Positions 32,650-43,689 of a stretch of DNA of 64,000 bases are shown in pieces. The position numbers were made by a program, and so were the translations under genes. This DNA is from Bostrychus sinensis (Eukaryota > Chordata > Actinopteri > Gobiiformes > Eleotridae), in the NCBI GenBank assembly GCA_020698575.1, contig CM036240.1:20648711-20712710 (forward strand), in the 5' to 3' direction. The stretch's first letter is position 1. Every line of letters begins with the position of its first letter. Under the pieces are notes generated by a model, which saw only the letters and a program-made list of their open reading frames with translations, made no database searches and was not told where the DNA came from.

Positions 32650-35214
32650 ATAGTAGTAGTAGTAGTATCATAGTATTTAGAGTAGAGTGAGATTTATTGT
32701 TAGGGCTTCATATGGGATTAACTGTTTTTTTTTAAGGGGGCAGTGACACGCTTTAATTTGAGAATGGCTGGGTTAGTGTATTATACAAGAAATACAGAGA
32801 AACTGAAGACAAGATGGCGAACATAACCATGGTATCTTTTATTAGCTTGAAGCATTAGGGCAAGTCTAGGAACTGACTGTACACTGAAAGTTTGTATTTT
32901 TTGTATTATAGTATAGTTGAAGTGGGAAAGTGTGGTATAGTTAGTGTCTGTTTCTTGGCCACCAAATCCAAGCCTGTCTATCATAAGAGGAAGTCCAAGA
33001 GAACAATAAAAAGCCCCATGGGAAATATGCCAGCTCTCATAGTTGGCCTTCTGTATGAAATATTGCACTTCCTCCCAGTAGCCGCACATATGTTCTCTAG
33101 CTCCGCCTGGGAGAATAGGGAGAGCAGGCTGAGCCTCTCCATCTGTCTGGGGATCTGGAGTGGGGTAAAGAGGGGTAGCACTCAGTCCGTAATAACTCCC
33201 CTGAAAGAGATGGCCGACTTCAGAAGATATCGCCTCACATAAAGTTTTTTTTTTTTTTCAGTTGTCTGGCTTCGCACTCTGGAGCTGCCATTTTACAGAA
33301 AATCTTTGTCTACAATGAGATGAACAACAAAAACTGCATATGGCCACAGAAAGCACATATGTCTCCAAGCTTTTACTGTAATGACTGCTTATTGAACTGT
33401 GTTCAAACTGTTTTCCAAGAGAAAAAAATATTTCTGTATGTTCTATTTCAGTATAAATTGTCATTTTGGATTTGCATTTTTCCTCTGAACAGTTTTAGTG
33501 TAATGTGTGTGTGAGTGGGACCATTTGCACGTGTGAACCAGGGGAATTGGCTCTCTCCCTGACAGACACTGGCCATCTGGCTGAGCGCTTTAGAGACAGA
33601 CACTGTCTGTTGAGCACTGTAACCCTTATATTTATGCCATGTCTCTGATGCCCTTGTATTAAGTGTCCTTTGCACAAAACAAAAATACATATGAGGCAAA
33701 AACTCAAACAGGCATTTGAGTGACCGCTATCATTTAAAAAATGTGATGTGTTGGATGTTATAAGGAAGCACTTTTTTACACATTTGTATTCTTAGTAAAT
33801 AGGAAAACATGTTTCAAAATTATGAGTAGCTTTACAGAGAACTAGTACTTCACTGTGTATCCTCTCTCTGTGAGGATATAGTAGTATTGTCCTAGAGTTG
33901 TAAAGGAAATGCTGGAGACTCTAAATGTCTGAGGCAGGAGAACTTTATTTACCACGAGTACAAGACGTACAGGACCCGGAGACCGCTCAACGGCTGAACG
34001 CTCAACACAATGTGGTAGTATTGTCCATTCAAGTCTGTTATGCTTCCAAGAGGAGCACCTGTTGTAAAACCTATTGTAATCAATGTAGGACAGCAAAGGT
34101 GTGAAAAAGAACAAAAACTACACCCCCCTGTGGGACAGAGATGGCTCATTAAATCTAAAGGGAACATCATGAGTTTCAGCTGTAGGTCATAATTTAGGAT
34201 AGTTTAGTTATATGAATTGGAATATTGGTAAAGGGGACTAAACTTCTTTTATATTCTCTGCAGTAGATTGCTGTAAGCCCTGAATTACTCATGTTTGTTT
34301 TTGTTTATTTAATTTTTTCCCCTGTATTGTGATGCCACAATAATTTTTTTTTTATTCTAAAAATACACCTGTACACCTTATTTGTAGCTTTATTATCTAT
34401 TTCAAAGCTTGTTATTGCTTTTCAAAACCTCTGCTGCCTTATTACACATAACTTTGTGTCAGAAAGGCAATGCAAAGAAATTCACATGGTGCATAATTCA
34501 AGAGTTAATAAGCAGAGCAAAGACACACGCATTTTGAATTCTCTTGAAATTGTAGTGGCATTTATTTTAGTGACTAACACCTCATGCAAACCTTAGGGTG
34601 AAGTCATTTATTCATCAAATGAAAGGACTCATAGCTCATTTTCAGATGCAAGACTTTATGAGATGACTAAGTCTTTACAGTTCAACATAGTGGAGAATTA
34701 GCTATGTATTAGGCATAACTGTATTTGTGTTAATATGTTTTTATTCTGATTTCCATTATATCAAAAGTGAGTGGTATAAAATGGCTTGCTTTTTTGTTAG
34801 CCTGAATGAACTTTTTGTACCACTGCTTTAATATATTGGTCTCACTCAATGGTTGTTTTTGCGCAGTGATTTTTTTTCTTTATATCTGTAGAAGACTCCA
34901 CTCTGAAATAGATTTCTATGATTCAATTAGTGTTATTCTCTTCTATAGGCAATACGTCTGTTTTACAGCAGAGCTGTCTTTTCAAAGGTCAAGTTAGATT
35001 TCTCACATTTTTTACATAGCCTTCACCGCTCTTTACCTCTCTGCCTGGCAGGTTATTTTCTACTTTGTCTCAAGCTAGTGAGGGATCAGAAGTTGAAGAG
35101 TCGGCCCACACATCTACCCCCACTTGCTGTAAGTATGATCTACAGTGTAAGCTACTGCATGATTGTACAGTGCTGTGCAAAAATGTGTAGCAATGTACTA
35201 AAATACACAAAACT
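32650..35214. other. Gene-free stretch
   Basis: Short AGT trinucleotide run at 32650-32668 and poly-T at about 33246-33258. Otherwise no repeat ends or exons recognised. Open frames up to 116 codons overlap on both strands and lack homology. Confidence 0.35.
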
Positions 35215-35362
35215 GCAAAGAAAAGTAAACTAGAAGCATTCAGAGAACATAGACCTCTGCCAATGCACTGGTCCTATCTCGCAATGGTAAAGATATAGTA
35301 CTCAGACCTAACATCAAAGATCTTCTAGTTTCAGGGTAAATAATTTTTCCATTGAGTCACAA
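35215..35362 (-). repeat. tRNA-derived SINE, diverged copy 1
   Basis: On the minus strand: GACTCAATGG (A-box-like), TTTACCCTGAAACTAGAAGATC, then a CATTGCGAGATAGG and TGCTTCTAGTT body. The same order of blocks occurs at 37590, 41100, 47585 and 48835. Confidence 0.65.
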
Positions 35363-36042
35363 AACCCTTATTTCACACAATGGTAAATAATCTACTCAAA
35401 CTAATCATTTGTTCTTTTAGTGAGTGAAGGTAGTATTTTTGGCCCAGAATCATTTTAAACACTCCTGAAACTAAACAATAATGTTGTTCTGTATTTATGA
35501 ACAGCATTTTTACACCTGCCTAAAAGCTTTTGCATGATAATACAAGTGTATATGACCTGAGTGAACCTTTGGCTTGGCCCCTTCCCCACCCCCATCTTTT
35601 TTTTTTTTTTTGCCAACAGTTTTAAATGCAGAGCAACATTGAGAAGAGAAAAGACGAGGTATCAGAGCGGACTCTCAATGACTCAGAGAACAATAGGGAT
35701 GTCAACACCTTCCATTAGAATAACATATTTCATCTGAGTGTTGCGTTCTGGACATGATCCCTCAGTCCTGACTGTGACAGAGCTCATAAACCTCAGGCAT
35801 ATCTCTGCTTTCAATTTGGACAGCAGCTCTGAATAAGACTGTGTGTGTAGCCGAAGTGACAGCCAGCGAGAGCCCAAGCATTAAGAGCAGTGTGTTATTA
35901 ATAACTCATGTGATGTTATTAAGCTGTGCCACTTACAAAAAGCAATGGTTTCTGACAGATCAGAAGAGAGAGACTGTAATTTAGCCCTAACACATTACCT
36001 TATTTGAGTGAATGATGTGATCTGAATGTCTTTGCCAAGAGT
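35363..36042. other. Gene-free stretch
   Basis: Poly-T near 35598-35612. No exon recognised. Confidence 0.3.
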
Positions 36043-36380
36043 CAGGAGTGGAAGAAGTCCTCCAAACCTCTGCTTGATACTTCAAAATAAATTTACTCAA
36101 CTAGAAGTAAAAGTAGTATAAAATTATCTCTTGAGTAAATGTTAAAAAGTATTGAATTAAGTACAAATTCGACTGCAGATAGTTCAACTATTACAACTCC
36201 TGCCACTATTACCACAGCTACTAGTACTGCCACTACTACTGCTAATTCAACTGCTACTACTACTACTCTTGAATCAGTGACAGACAAGTTTGCTTCCCAC
36301 TTTCTCAAGTAAAAGCTAGTTATGAAAGCTAGAGATATACTCTCTGAATTTCTTGAAAAAGAAATTACTTAACGCCACTG
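36043..36380. mobile_element. hAT-like MITE of the AAGTAAAAGTA type
   Basis: Left end CAGGAGTGGAAGAAGT; right end, inverted, CAGTGGCGTTAAGTAAT. The interior is full of AGTA and ACT(A/G)CT repeats, explaining the Val/Ala-rich minus-strand frame. No target duplication detected by eye. Confidence 0.6.
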
Positions 36381-37588
36381 TTGTAGTATTTGTGTTTTCC
36401 ATCTAATGAATACACAATGAATTCAGTGGCAGACAATAGTCTCCTACTTCAGGATTAATTAATGTATGCTTCCAGCCTTGGTGTGTTGTGTGTACCAGCC
36501 AGTTTGTGAATATATTGCATGAAGTAACTATTTTATCCCGGGTGCTCAGTATCTCCAGTATAGATCACCTATCGCTCTGTGTAGGTGGGGTACAAGCATC
36601 CTGTGTACTCTGAGCGCACTATGGAGGCTTGTCTTACAGCTCCAGCATCTGTGGAAATGGAATACTCATAAAAAGAACCACACATGATGGTTTATAAGGT
36701 TTTCAGCCTGTCACTTTCGCACATTTGCATGAATACAGAAAGAGGTTTTAAGACAAGATTTTGGTATTAACATTTTGCATCCACTGCTCAAAATTATGAT
36801 AGTTTCAAGTTATTATTATTTCAGATCAGGAGGTAATGTAATTGCTCATTTCAGTTGCTTTGTTTAATTTGTTGTTTAGTCTGAATAAGTCAAAATGGTT
36901 TAGATTTTGTGTAAGGTAAAGTAATGGTTAGAGTTTGATAATGTTTTGAGAAGGGTCAGCAATCGCCTGGCAAAGAAATTACCTAGGTTGGTTGGTTTGC
37001 TGGATGCCAAAATAGGTTTCGGATAAGTAACCCTTAGCCTAAAGTATTTATTTATTCTTAGTTATTAGGAACACATTCTTATTTACAGTAACGACCTGGC
37101 AGGGAAAGAATGACTCAAGTGCAAATGGTGCAGTTCACCTAGAACATATACAATAGTGCACCAAGCATTAGTTTAGTAATACTAGTAGGATACTAGTAGT
37201 TTTAGTAGGTAATTTCTTACTCATTTACAAATGATTACTTCAATATCAATAAATTTTTAAGTGCATTATAAGTTAACCTTTGGGATCAATGTTAGTTTGA
37301 AGGCTAGTAGTAATAGGTTCATATAAATTGGTGGTAAATTGTTAGCATCAGTGTTAATTCAACTTATTGATGATGATTATCTGTTTGTTCATTGGATTAC
37401 TGTCAATTACATGTTTATTAATGCTTTATTTCTGCTTAATAGTGAGGAGTTTTCTAAAGTCTTACTGAAGATTCTTTACAGCTGCAAGATATGAACAAAA
37501 ATGAACAAAAAAAGTAAGATGAAAGTTTTAGTAAATTCTTTATTATTGTGAGATATAAAGGCTTTGGGGCTTAAAAGATAGATTAGAT
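36381..37588. other. Gene-free stretch
   Basis: AT-rich, no supported feature. Confidence 0.3.
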
Positions 37589-37715
37589 AGTGGCTCAATA
37601 GCGTTTACCCTTTAACTAGGAGACTTCCAGTTTAAGTCAGGGTCTGGGCAATAGATCATCATTGCGAGATAGGGTTGAGGTCTGTGTTTTCTAAGTGCTT
37701 CTCGTTATCTTTGCA
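37589..37715 (+). repeat. tRNA-derived SINE, copy 2
   Basis: A-box-like TGGCTCAATAGCG, anticodon-arm-like CCCTTTAACTAGGAGA, B-box-like AGTTTAAGTCA, then the shared body CATTGCGAGATAGGGTTGAG and AAGTGCTTCTCGTT. It is the most complete of the copies, but the promoter boxes are mutated. Confidence 0.7.
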
Positions 37716-39179
37716 TTCATCATTTTGTTGGCAACGCTGTCCTTAAAAACCTTGCTTAGCCCAAACAACCAAGCTCCTAAGCAGCAACACAGGCATGCTA
37801 AAGAAATCATTTACCATGATTTATTATTATACATTTTATTGTGTTTTCATGTCAGAAAGCTAGTGTGGTGTTTCCTCAACACACTGCCGTGAGCCGCAAT
37901 GCAGTATAGACGCCCAGCCTTCTAATTCTATTGCAATTAATTATTAGTGGATCTGGGTCCTTAGGGCTAACAACATTATCAATACTGCATCTACTTGCCG
38001 CAATCAATGGACAAGTTATTTAGGGAATTGGCCACCCCCTGCTTATATACTTGTTGTTGCCACTCACTTTAGAACTGTTCTCTTTCAGTGCATATAGCAT
38101 TTTATAAAACACACCCATTGCCACAGCACTTTCTATTCTTACATCTTTATTGTTTAGGCCCTTCATAGTCTATGCTGATACCTCCCAGCTTGCCTCCATA
38201 ACAATGAACAGTCCATTAACAAATGCCAATAAGCCCTCTGTAGCGTGACAGCATGTTCGCTCACAAATTAGAGGCCTAAAGACAACAAGAATATTATTAT
38301 TTTCAATCCTCCATCATGTGTTCATTAATCTTCATTTCGTCTTGATGAGTATGGCAATCAAATGAAATTATATCCTTGTTTCGGCCTCTTGTGGATACTC
38401 CCTCACACACATTCCCATCTAATGCATTCCCACTATTGTGATGCAACCCAATTTCCAAAGGGTCTCAGATTAATTTTGTCCGATTAGCTGCTTAATATAT
38501 TGCTGAGCTTCGACAGAAATCATGATCAGCGGCAGCAGTAGTACATAAGTATTAAAATGTAGTGGCAAAATTGAGACTTTATATACTGGAAAATAAACAC
38601 AGTACCAACATTTGTCATGCACACAGTGGAATATGTGAGCTTCCCTTGCAATTAGACGGTGTCTGTTCAGTTCCATTGCTTTAAATCACTGTAATTGGCC
38701 CTGATCTCCTCTTAAAACATCACTATTCATTGGCCCATAATTACCGGCACATCTGTGAAGGCACACATGGTTCTGGACCCCGTGACATCATGGTGTAGCC
38801 GGCCCGACAGCTCACTGCCCTGTGCACTTAGCCTAACCACTGTAGAGGGACATTTTATTAGGGACATTATGACAAACTACATTTCAGCCCCTCCGTTTGT
38901 ATCCGAACGGCTATTATGTCTTCAAACAAGTCTGTTGCACATCCTGCTGTGCCGTATCCTAAGACACTTTTCACAGAACCATTTGATTAAACAAAATATG
39001 AGAAAACATGTTGAGAGTTTAATGGAATGGAATAGAGACTTGTCTTTGATGCTGCTCACCAATAGGTTTTGTCAGGGGTACTTTGAAATATCAAACAGCC
39101 ACTTGAGACAAAATGAATTTTACTGTGTATTATACACTAGAGGCAACTTTCACTTTAATAGTAACTTCTTCTCTGTCTC
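37716..39179. other. Gene-free, repeat-poor stretch
   Basis: Complex sequence without repeat termini. 38280-38760 contains many homeodomain-type TAAT/ATTA cores (for example CAGATTAATTTTG, GATTAGCTGCTTAATATAT) and is a plausible conserved non-coding element, by appearance only. Confidence 0.3.
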
Positions 39180-39345
39180 AGGTCCAAGTGGCAGAGTGGT
39201 TAGCACTGTTTGCTCACAAAAAGGAGATTGTAGATTTGATCCCTGTTACTGTGGGTTCTCTCTGGCCTCCGTCCAAAGAAATGCATGTGTTAGGTCAATT
39301 GTCGATTCTAAATTGACCCTAAAATTACCTTGAATATCTGTTTTC
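39180..39345 (+). repeat. tRNA-headed fish SINE (GTGGCAGAGTGGTTAGCAC type), truncated
   Basis: Head AAGTGGCAGAGTGGTTAGCAC (A box), TTTGATCCC (B box), then GTGGGTTCTCTCTGGCCTCC, AAAGAAATGCATGTG and CTAAATTGACCCTA. The same sequence order occurs in the longer copy at 58044. It ends early, within the body. Confidence 0.8.
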
Positions 39346-40439
39346 GTAGCAGCAGGGGCATTAGAGTGTAATGATGGTATTCAGAGCACATTTGTTTACT
39401 GATGAAATGATAAAGAGAGCTGGCAAAAAGACTTTTTTCTAATGTTAATGTATCCATGACATTTGCTGAAATGTGAGTTAAATTGCTACTACCCAATTTT
39501 AGTTTTTTCCATCCTGTGGTCCTAAACCCACCACCCACCCCTATCATAACATACGTTTACCACCAAGTAAATTTAGACCATAACAAAATACTAATACACT
39601 ATATACACTACCAACTGGCTGACTTTAAAGCCCTTGCTCCAGGTTTAGCAAATGTGATTATCTTTATCTCTTTAAACATTGCTATAACTGTAAATTAAAA
39701 TTATAAAATCTATGTTGCCAGCTGCCATCATCTGAAATCTTGAGTTACTGCATTACACTTGACTTACTTTCAATCAAAGTGTCCATACTGTGAGTAATAT
39801 CTTAAAAACCTGTCACCTTTTAGACTTTCATATATCATATTTGTCACCCCAGGAAATCACATTGCAAAACTTATTTTATCATGAACTTTATGCATTGAAC
39901 TGCAAAAGTCCCTCAGTCCATATAGTAGTGATGCTCTAGTTTTCAAACCTCCCAGGTTGTGTATGACATCTGTCTTTCCATGTAGCAACACCTTGACACG
40001 TGGCTTGACACTTGGCTCCATTCTGCAGAGTCATTGTTGACAAATGTAGGCTCACTGCAATCATGAGAAAACCTTGAGCTAACCACAGCATAGGCCTAGT
40101 GCATCAGAAATAATTTGTGACCCACTTTTTAGCTGTCCTAGATATGTAGACTTGGCTTTCACTAGATTACTGTCCTCCATAGCTGATGATCAAAGACAGG
40201 CAGGAACAAATAAAACCAGTGCAAGAGACTGAAGAGAAATGAACAAGGTTGTTAAATGGAGAGCAGGTCGCATTAAGACAAAAGTAACAATTGACGTCTA
40301 TACAAGAGCTACTGCTGGAGAGGGAAGACAGAATGCGGGCAACAGAGTCATCTTACACCATGTAGATGATATATGGTACACGTAACAATTTTAGATCATA
40401 TTTTTGTTTACAACAAAAAAATGGTATGATTTTGATCAC
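39346..40439. other. Gene-free stretch
   Basis: No supported exon or repeat end. Confidence 0.3.
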
Positions 40440-40447
40440 ATTTTCAG

Positions 40448-40904
40448 TAGGGGGGTAATGAAACAGTAACTATATCAATGCATTTTTTTTTTCCCTGTGA
40501 TACAACTATATTGATACAGATTACCTTGCATCAAATAATTTTGTTTTTGAGGAAGTATATATCAATATACATGGAAAAAAATAGATAATATTGGAAATAT
40601 TGATATTAGAAATGTGCATGTTAAAATAAAACCAAATACAGCTTTTTGGATGTGATTTTTATGTTTTTCATTAAATAAAATGTTATATTCAACTTTTCTT
40701 CGCTCTCTGTCTACTGGACATAATCGACCCGGGCCGTGATACTACATTTGGGAGTAAACTTTTAAGATTTTTGGCAAAAAGTTGCTGTATCAAATATTGA
40801 TCTGAAGGTGCTGAATCGAATTGAATTATATCCTTCCAAATGAGCCAATATCGAACCAATTGTAATTGATCGTATTGTTGCAAAAATGTATCGTTACACA
40901 CCTA
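40448..40904. mobile_element. hAT-like MITE with perfect 8-bp target duplication
   Basis: Starts TAGGGGGGTAATGAAACAG and ends CGTTACACACCTA (imperfect inverted termini). Identical 8-mers ATTTTCAG flank it at 40440-40447 and 40905-40912. The 457-bp interior has TATCAATAT and ATTGATC repeats and no coding capacity. Confidence 0.87.
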
Positions 40905-41097
40905 ATTTTCAGGAAAGGGTGAAAAGGGGGCCAAGGCAGAAATTATCTGTTTTGTGTGCACTGCCACACTGGATTCAGAAAGTTTGGTACCATTGCGAGT
41001 TAGGGACAAACCTACAAGGGACGAGTAAAGAAACAAACTATTACTTTTTCATGTGGATCCTGGTATTTTTGTGTGTATTCTTTACCACTTTGAGGTA

Positions 41098-41235
41098 CAA
41101 GGTCTGAATGAATAGAGCATTTACCCCTTAACTAGAATATCCCTGATTCGAGTCCAGCTCTGTGAACTATTTGTTTGTCATTCCCCAATGTCTTGAGGCC
41201 TTCAAACCTTGTTGTCTAAATTATTAAAATGTAAG
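41098..41235 (+). repeat. tRNA-derived SINE, copy 3
   Basis: GAATGAATAGAGCATTTACCCC, TTAACTAGAATAT, B box GATTCGAGTCC (near perfect), then a diverged body (CATTCCCCAATGTCTTGAGG). Same family as 37589. Confidence 0.65.
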
Positions 41236-42044
41236 GAATCCAGCCACATGGGTCACATGTCAGTGTGCTTTTTGTCGCAGTCCCAAGCCTGCATAAATGG
41301 AGAGGGCTGCGTGAGGAAGGGCGTCCAGCATAATAACTACAGTATGCCAAACAAAATGTGAATAGCTGCATACTAAGAGACAGTATGTTCCAAAAAGGAA
41401 ATGCAATTGAAAATATAAAAAAATCACTTGACTATTTGATTAAGCTATTTCACTATGTATTATCTATTATAACATGCATATGATTCTGATGCATTTTATT
41501 TTCACCAACTTTCACCATTTTTTTTTTTCATTTGCATATTACAAAAACATAACATATTCAGAATTGATGTTCTACATGTCCACCACTGACTGCTTATTGT
41601 TAAATGTCCCAGTAGCATGGGCTCGATACAGTATGAGATGGGCTAATGTAGTGACTGAATAACAAAGCTCTGGAGGGACCCATAAGCCCACTGTGATGTG
41701 TGTCAGTAGCACTGTGGCTTCAGGGTTAACCAGGACTGACATGCACAGGAGCATTCACATCCTGTACTTGTCTCTCTGGTTCCCAAGCCCCATTACTCAG
41801 ACTCATGCATGGGCAGTATTAATCATCATAACCTACCTCTATGCACAACTGCAGTCATGAATATATAGTGGTCACTGATGCTGATTTAGCAAACAGCCAT
41901 CAATAACTGCCTATGGGTTGTTGATAATCAGTTACAGAGATGCAGGGATACAGTTTCTAAATAATTAATTTTAACTTCAATTATGTGATTTTTATGTGAT
42001 TTGTTTTTCTTCCATTTGAAAAAAAGTTTAATTACGTAATTATA
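41236..42044. other. Gene-free stretch
   Basis: AT-rich; no supported feature. Confidence 0.3.
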
Positions 42045-42046
42045 TA

Positions 42047-42143
42047 TAGGTGCATGTCAATAAATTGAAGTGAATTTCACTTTAAATTGCACTACTGAAC
42101 TTGGAGGACTGTTCCACTATTTTAATTTATTGACATTTACCTG
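42047..42143. mobile_element. 97-bp Tc1/mariner-type MITE
   Basis: Left terminus TAGGTGCATGTCAATAAATT; right terminus, inverted, CAGGTAAATGTCAATAAATT. TA flanks at 42045-42046 and 42144-42145. The CAGGTGCATCTCAATAAATTAG-type end is known from fish Tc1-like elements. A very short, non-coding stem-loop-forming element. Confidence 0.8.
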
Positions 42144-42145
42144 TA

Positions 42146-43013
42146 GTGAGTGTAATCATCAGAAAGAACAAGACATTGATACATCATCTAGGCTTTATCA
42201 TCAAGCTCCCATTGATTGCTCCACTTACCAATGTGAGTTTATTGCTGTTGTTAACAGAGTAAGTAGCTAATTCAGTGCTGTCTAGTTATACTGACAAAAA
42301 GCACAAAAAGAAAAACATAACTAGGGAAAGGTAAAGCAATGAGAAATGTGGATAAACACTGGCAAAGCATGCTAACAAAGTGTCAAGCGGCTAGGCTTGT
42401 GTTGAGAGGGACAAACAAATGTTTTCTGTTCCTATAAGTTCATACAAGTTATGGAAAAACATAAAACCTACTTCTTTTTTTAATAGTACCAAAGAATGAT
42501 TTCTATCGATCTATCGTTCTGATGAGATGATTTATCATATCTTTTGAGAAGAAGTACACTCTAGAACATCTGGCACAGAAGAATAAAATAAATCACATTG
42601 TCTACTTTCCCCAATGAAACGCTGGAATATTTCTGCTTGGTGTCATCATGCTCATTATGAGCCATTTATAGATCTGAGAAGGTGCTCTCACATCCTGAGA
42701 ATAGCCATGAGTTCAACATAAGAGGAGCTTTACTTTAAACAGACAGAATTGTGCCAGCCACAAGTCATAGCTATGAAGCACTTCTTTCTTTTGGTGGTGT
42801 ACATTTGTGCTTTGGATGATGAATTCCTTTGGTAAACTATCAAAGTGTGGAGAGAAGTACTCATGTTTTGTTTATAGTTGAAGTTGGAGGTCAGTGCAAT
42901 ATGGCTCTGCATAAAAAGATCTATAAGGGATTGCTTCTTGAAAATAATGTTTAGTTAGTAAAAGTGTTATAATTGTACCTAATTTCCAGTTTGTTCAGAT
43001 ATTCTTTATTTCC
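42146..43013. other. Gene-free stretch
   Basis: No supported feature. A TCTATCGATCTATCG short run lies near 42504. Confidence 0.3.
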
Positions 43014-43135
43014 TTCCATACATTATCTTTCACTTATCCATTGCTGGGTCACGGGGGCAGCTGTCTGAGCAGAAACGCCCAGGCTTCTCTCTCTTCAGAC
43101 ACTCATCCGGAAGAATACCAAGGTATTCCAAGACT
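43014..43135 (-). repeat. RTE-clade LINE 3' end, decayed
   Basis: CCATTGCTGGGTCACGGGGGCAGCTGTCTGAGCAG, then GCCCAGGCTTCTCTCTC, parallels the 30194-30340 sequence (CGGGTCGCGGAGGCAGCAGTCTAAGCAG; CCCAGACATCCCTCTC) in the same orientation, with many substitutions. An older copy of the same or a sister family. Confidence 0.75.
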
Positions 43136-43685
43136 TTTGTTATTTCCAATTAGGAATAAATGGTTGAGTTTTTTTTATTTTTTTATTAGGCCCCTCCCTC
43201 TCAGCCCAGTCTAGTCTGACTGGTCAGATGGTCAAGCACACTTTAATTAAACCTTGGCTTTGTTTTGTGTGTCCTATGTACTTCAGAATGTAATGGGAAG
43301 CCATTTCAATAATATTGTGAGACCTTTTACTAATGCCTCTTCCTGCTAAAGGCCCAAAAATATTTTACTAAAATATATTGCATCATTGCACAATATCCTT
43401 AAAATGTGTATCATCATCTGGGCAAATTGCAGATATACTGTATCATTAAAAGCATTTTAACCCTTATATGATCCATTATCATCAACAATGAAAGGAAAAG
43501 GTAATTGAAATCCTTTGCAAGAGAATATTGGTGACTATTGTTTAGTGACCAGTCTAATGCAGCTTTGAGTGGCGTGAGGCAAATGGATAAACCACGGTTT
43601 GAACTTGTCTGCACTGATACCTAATTAACTGACCCTTGTGGCTGTAGTTAGTACTTTTGATAATCTCACAATGATACAGAGTCCT
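43136..43685. other. Gene-free stretch
   Basis: No supported feature. Confidence 0.3.
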
Positions 43686-43689
43686 TTAA

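Noticed and set aside
36093..36308. Val/Ala-rich minus-strand frame resembling a membrane segment
   Set aside because: Produced by ACTACT/AGTAGT repeats inside a hAT-like MITE; no initiation context or homologue recognised.
38755..39333. 192-codon plus-strand frame, the longest in the desert
   Set aside because: Its right end runs into a SINE (from 39180), it has no recognised domain, and a second overlapping frame is equally open. Treated as chance.
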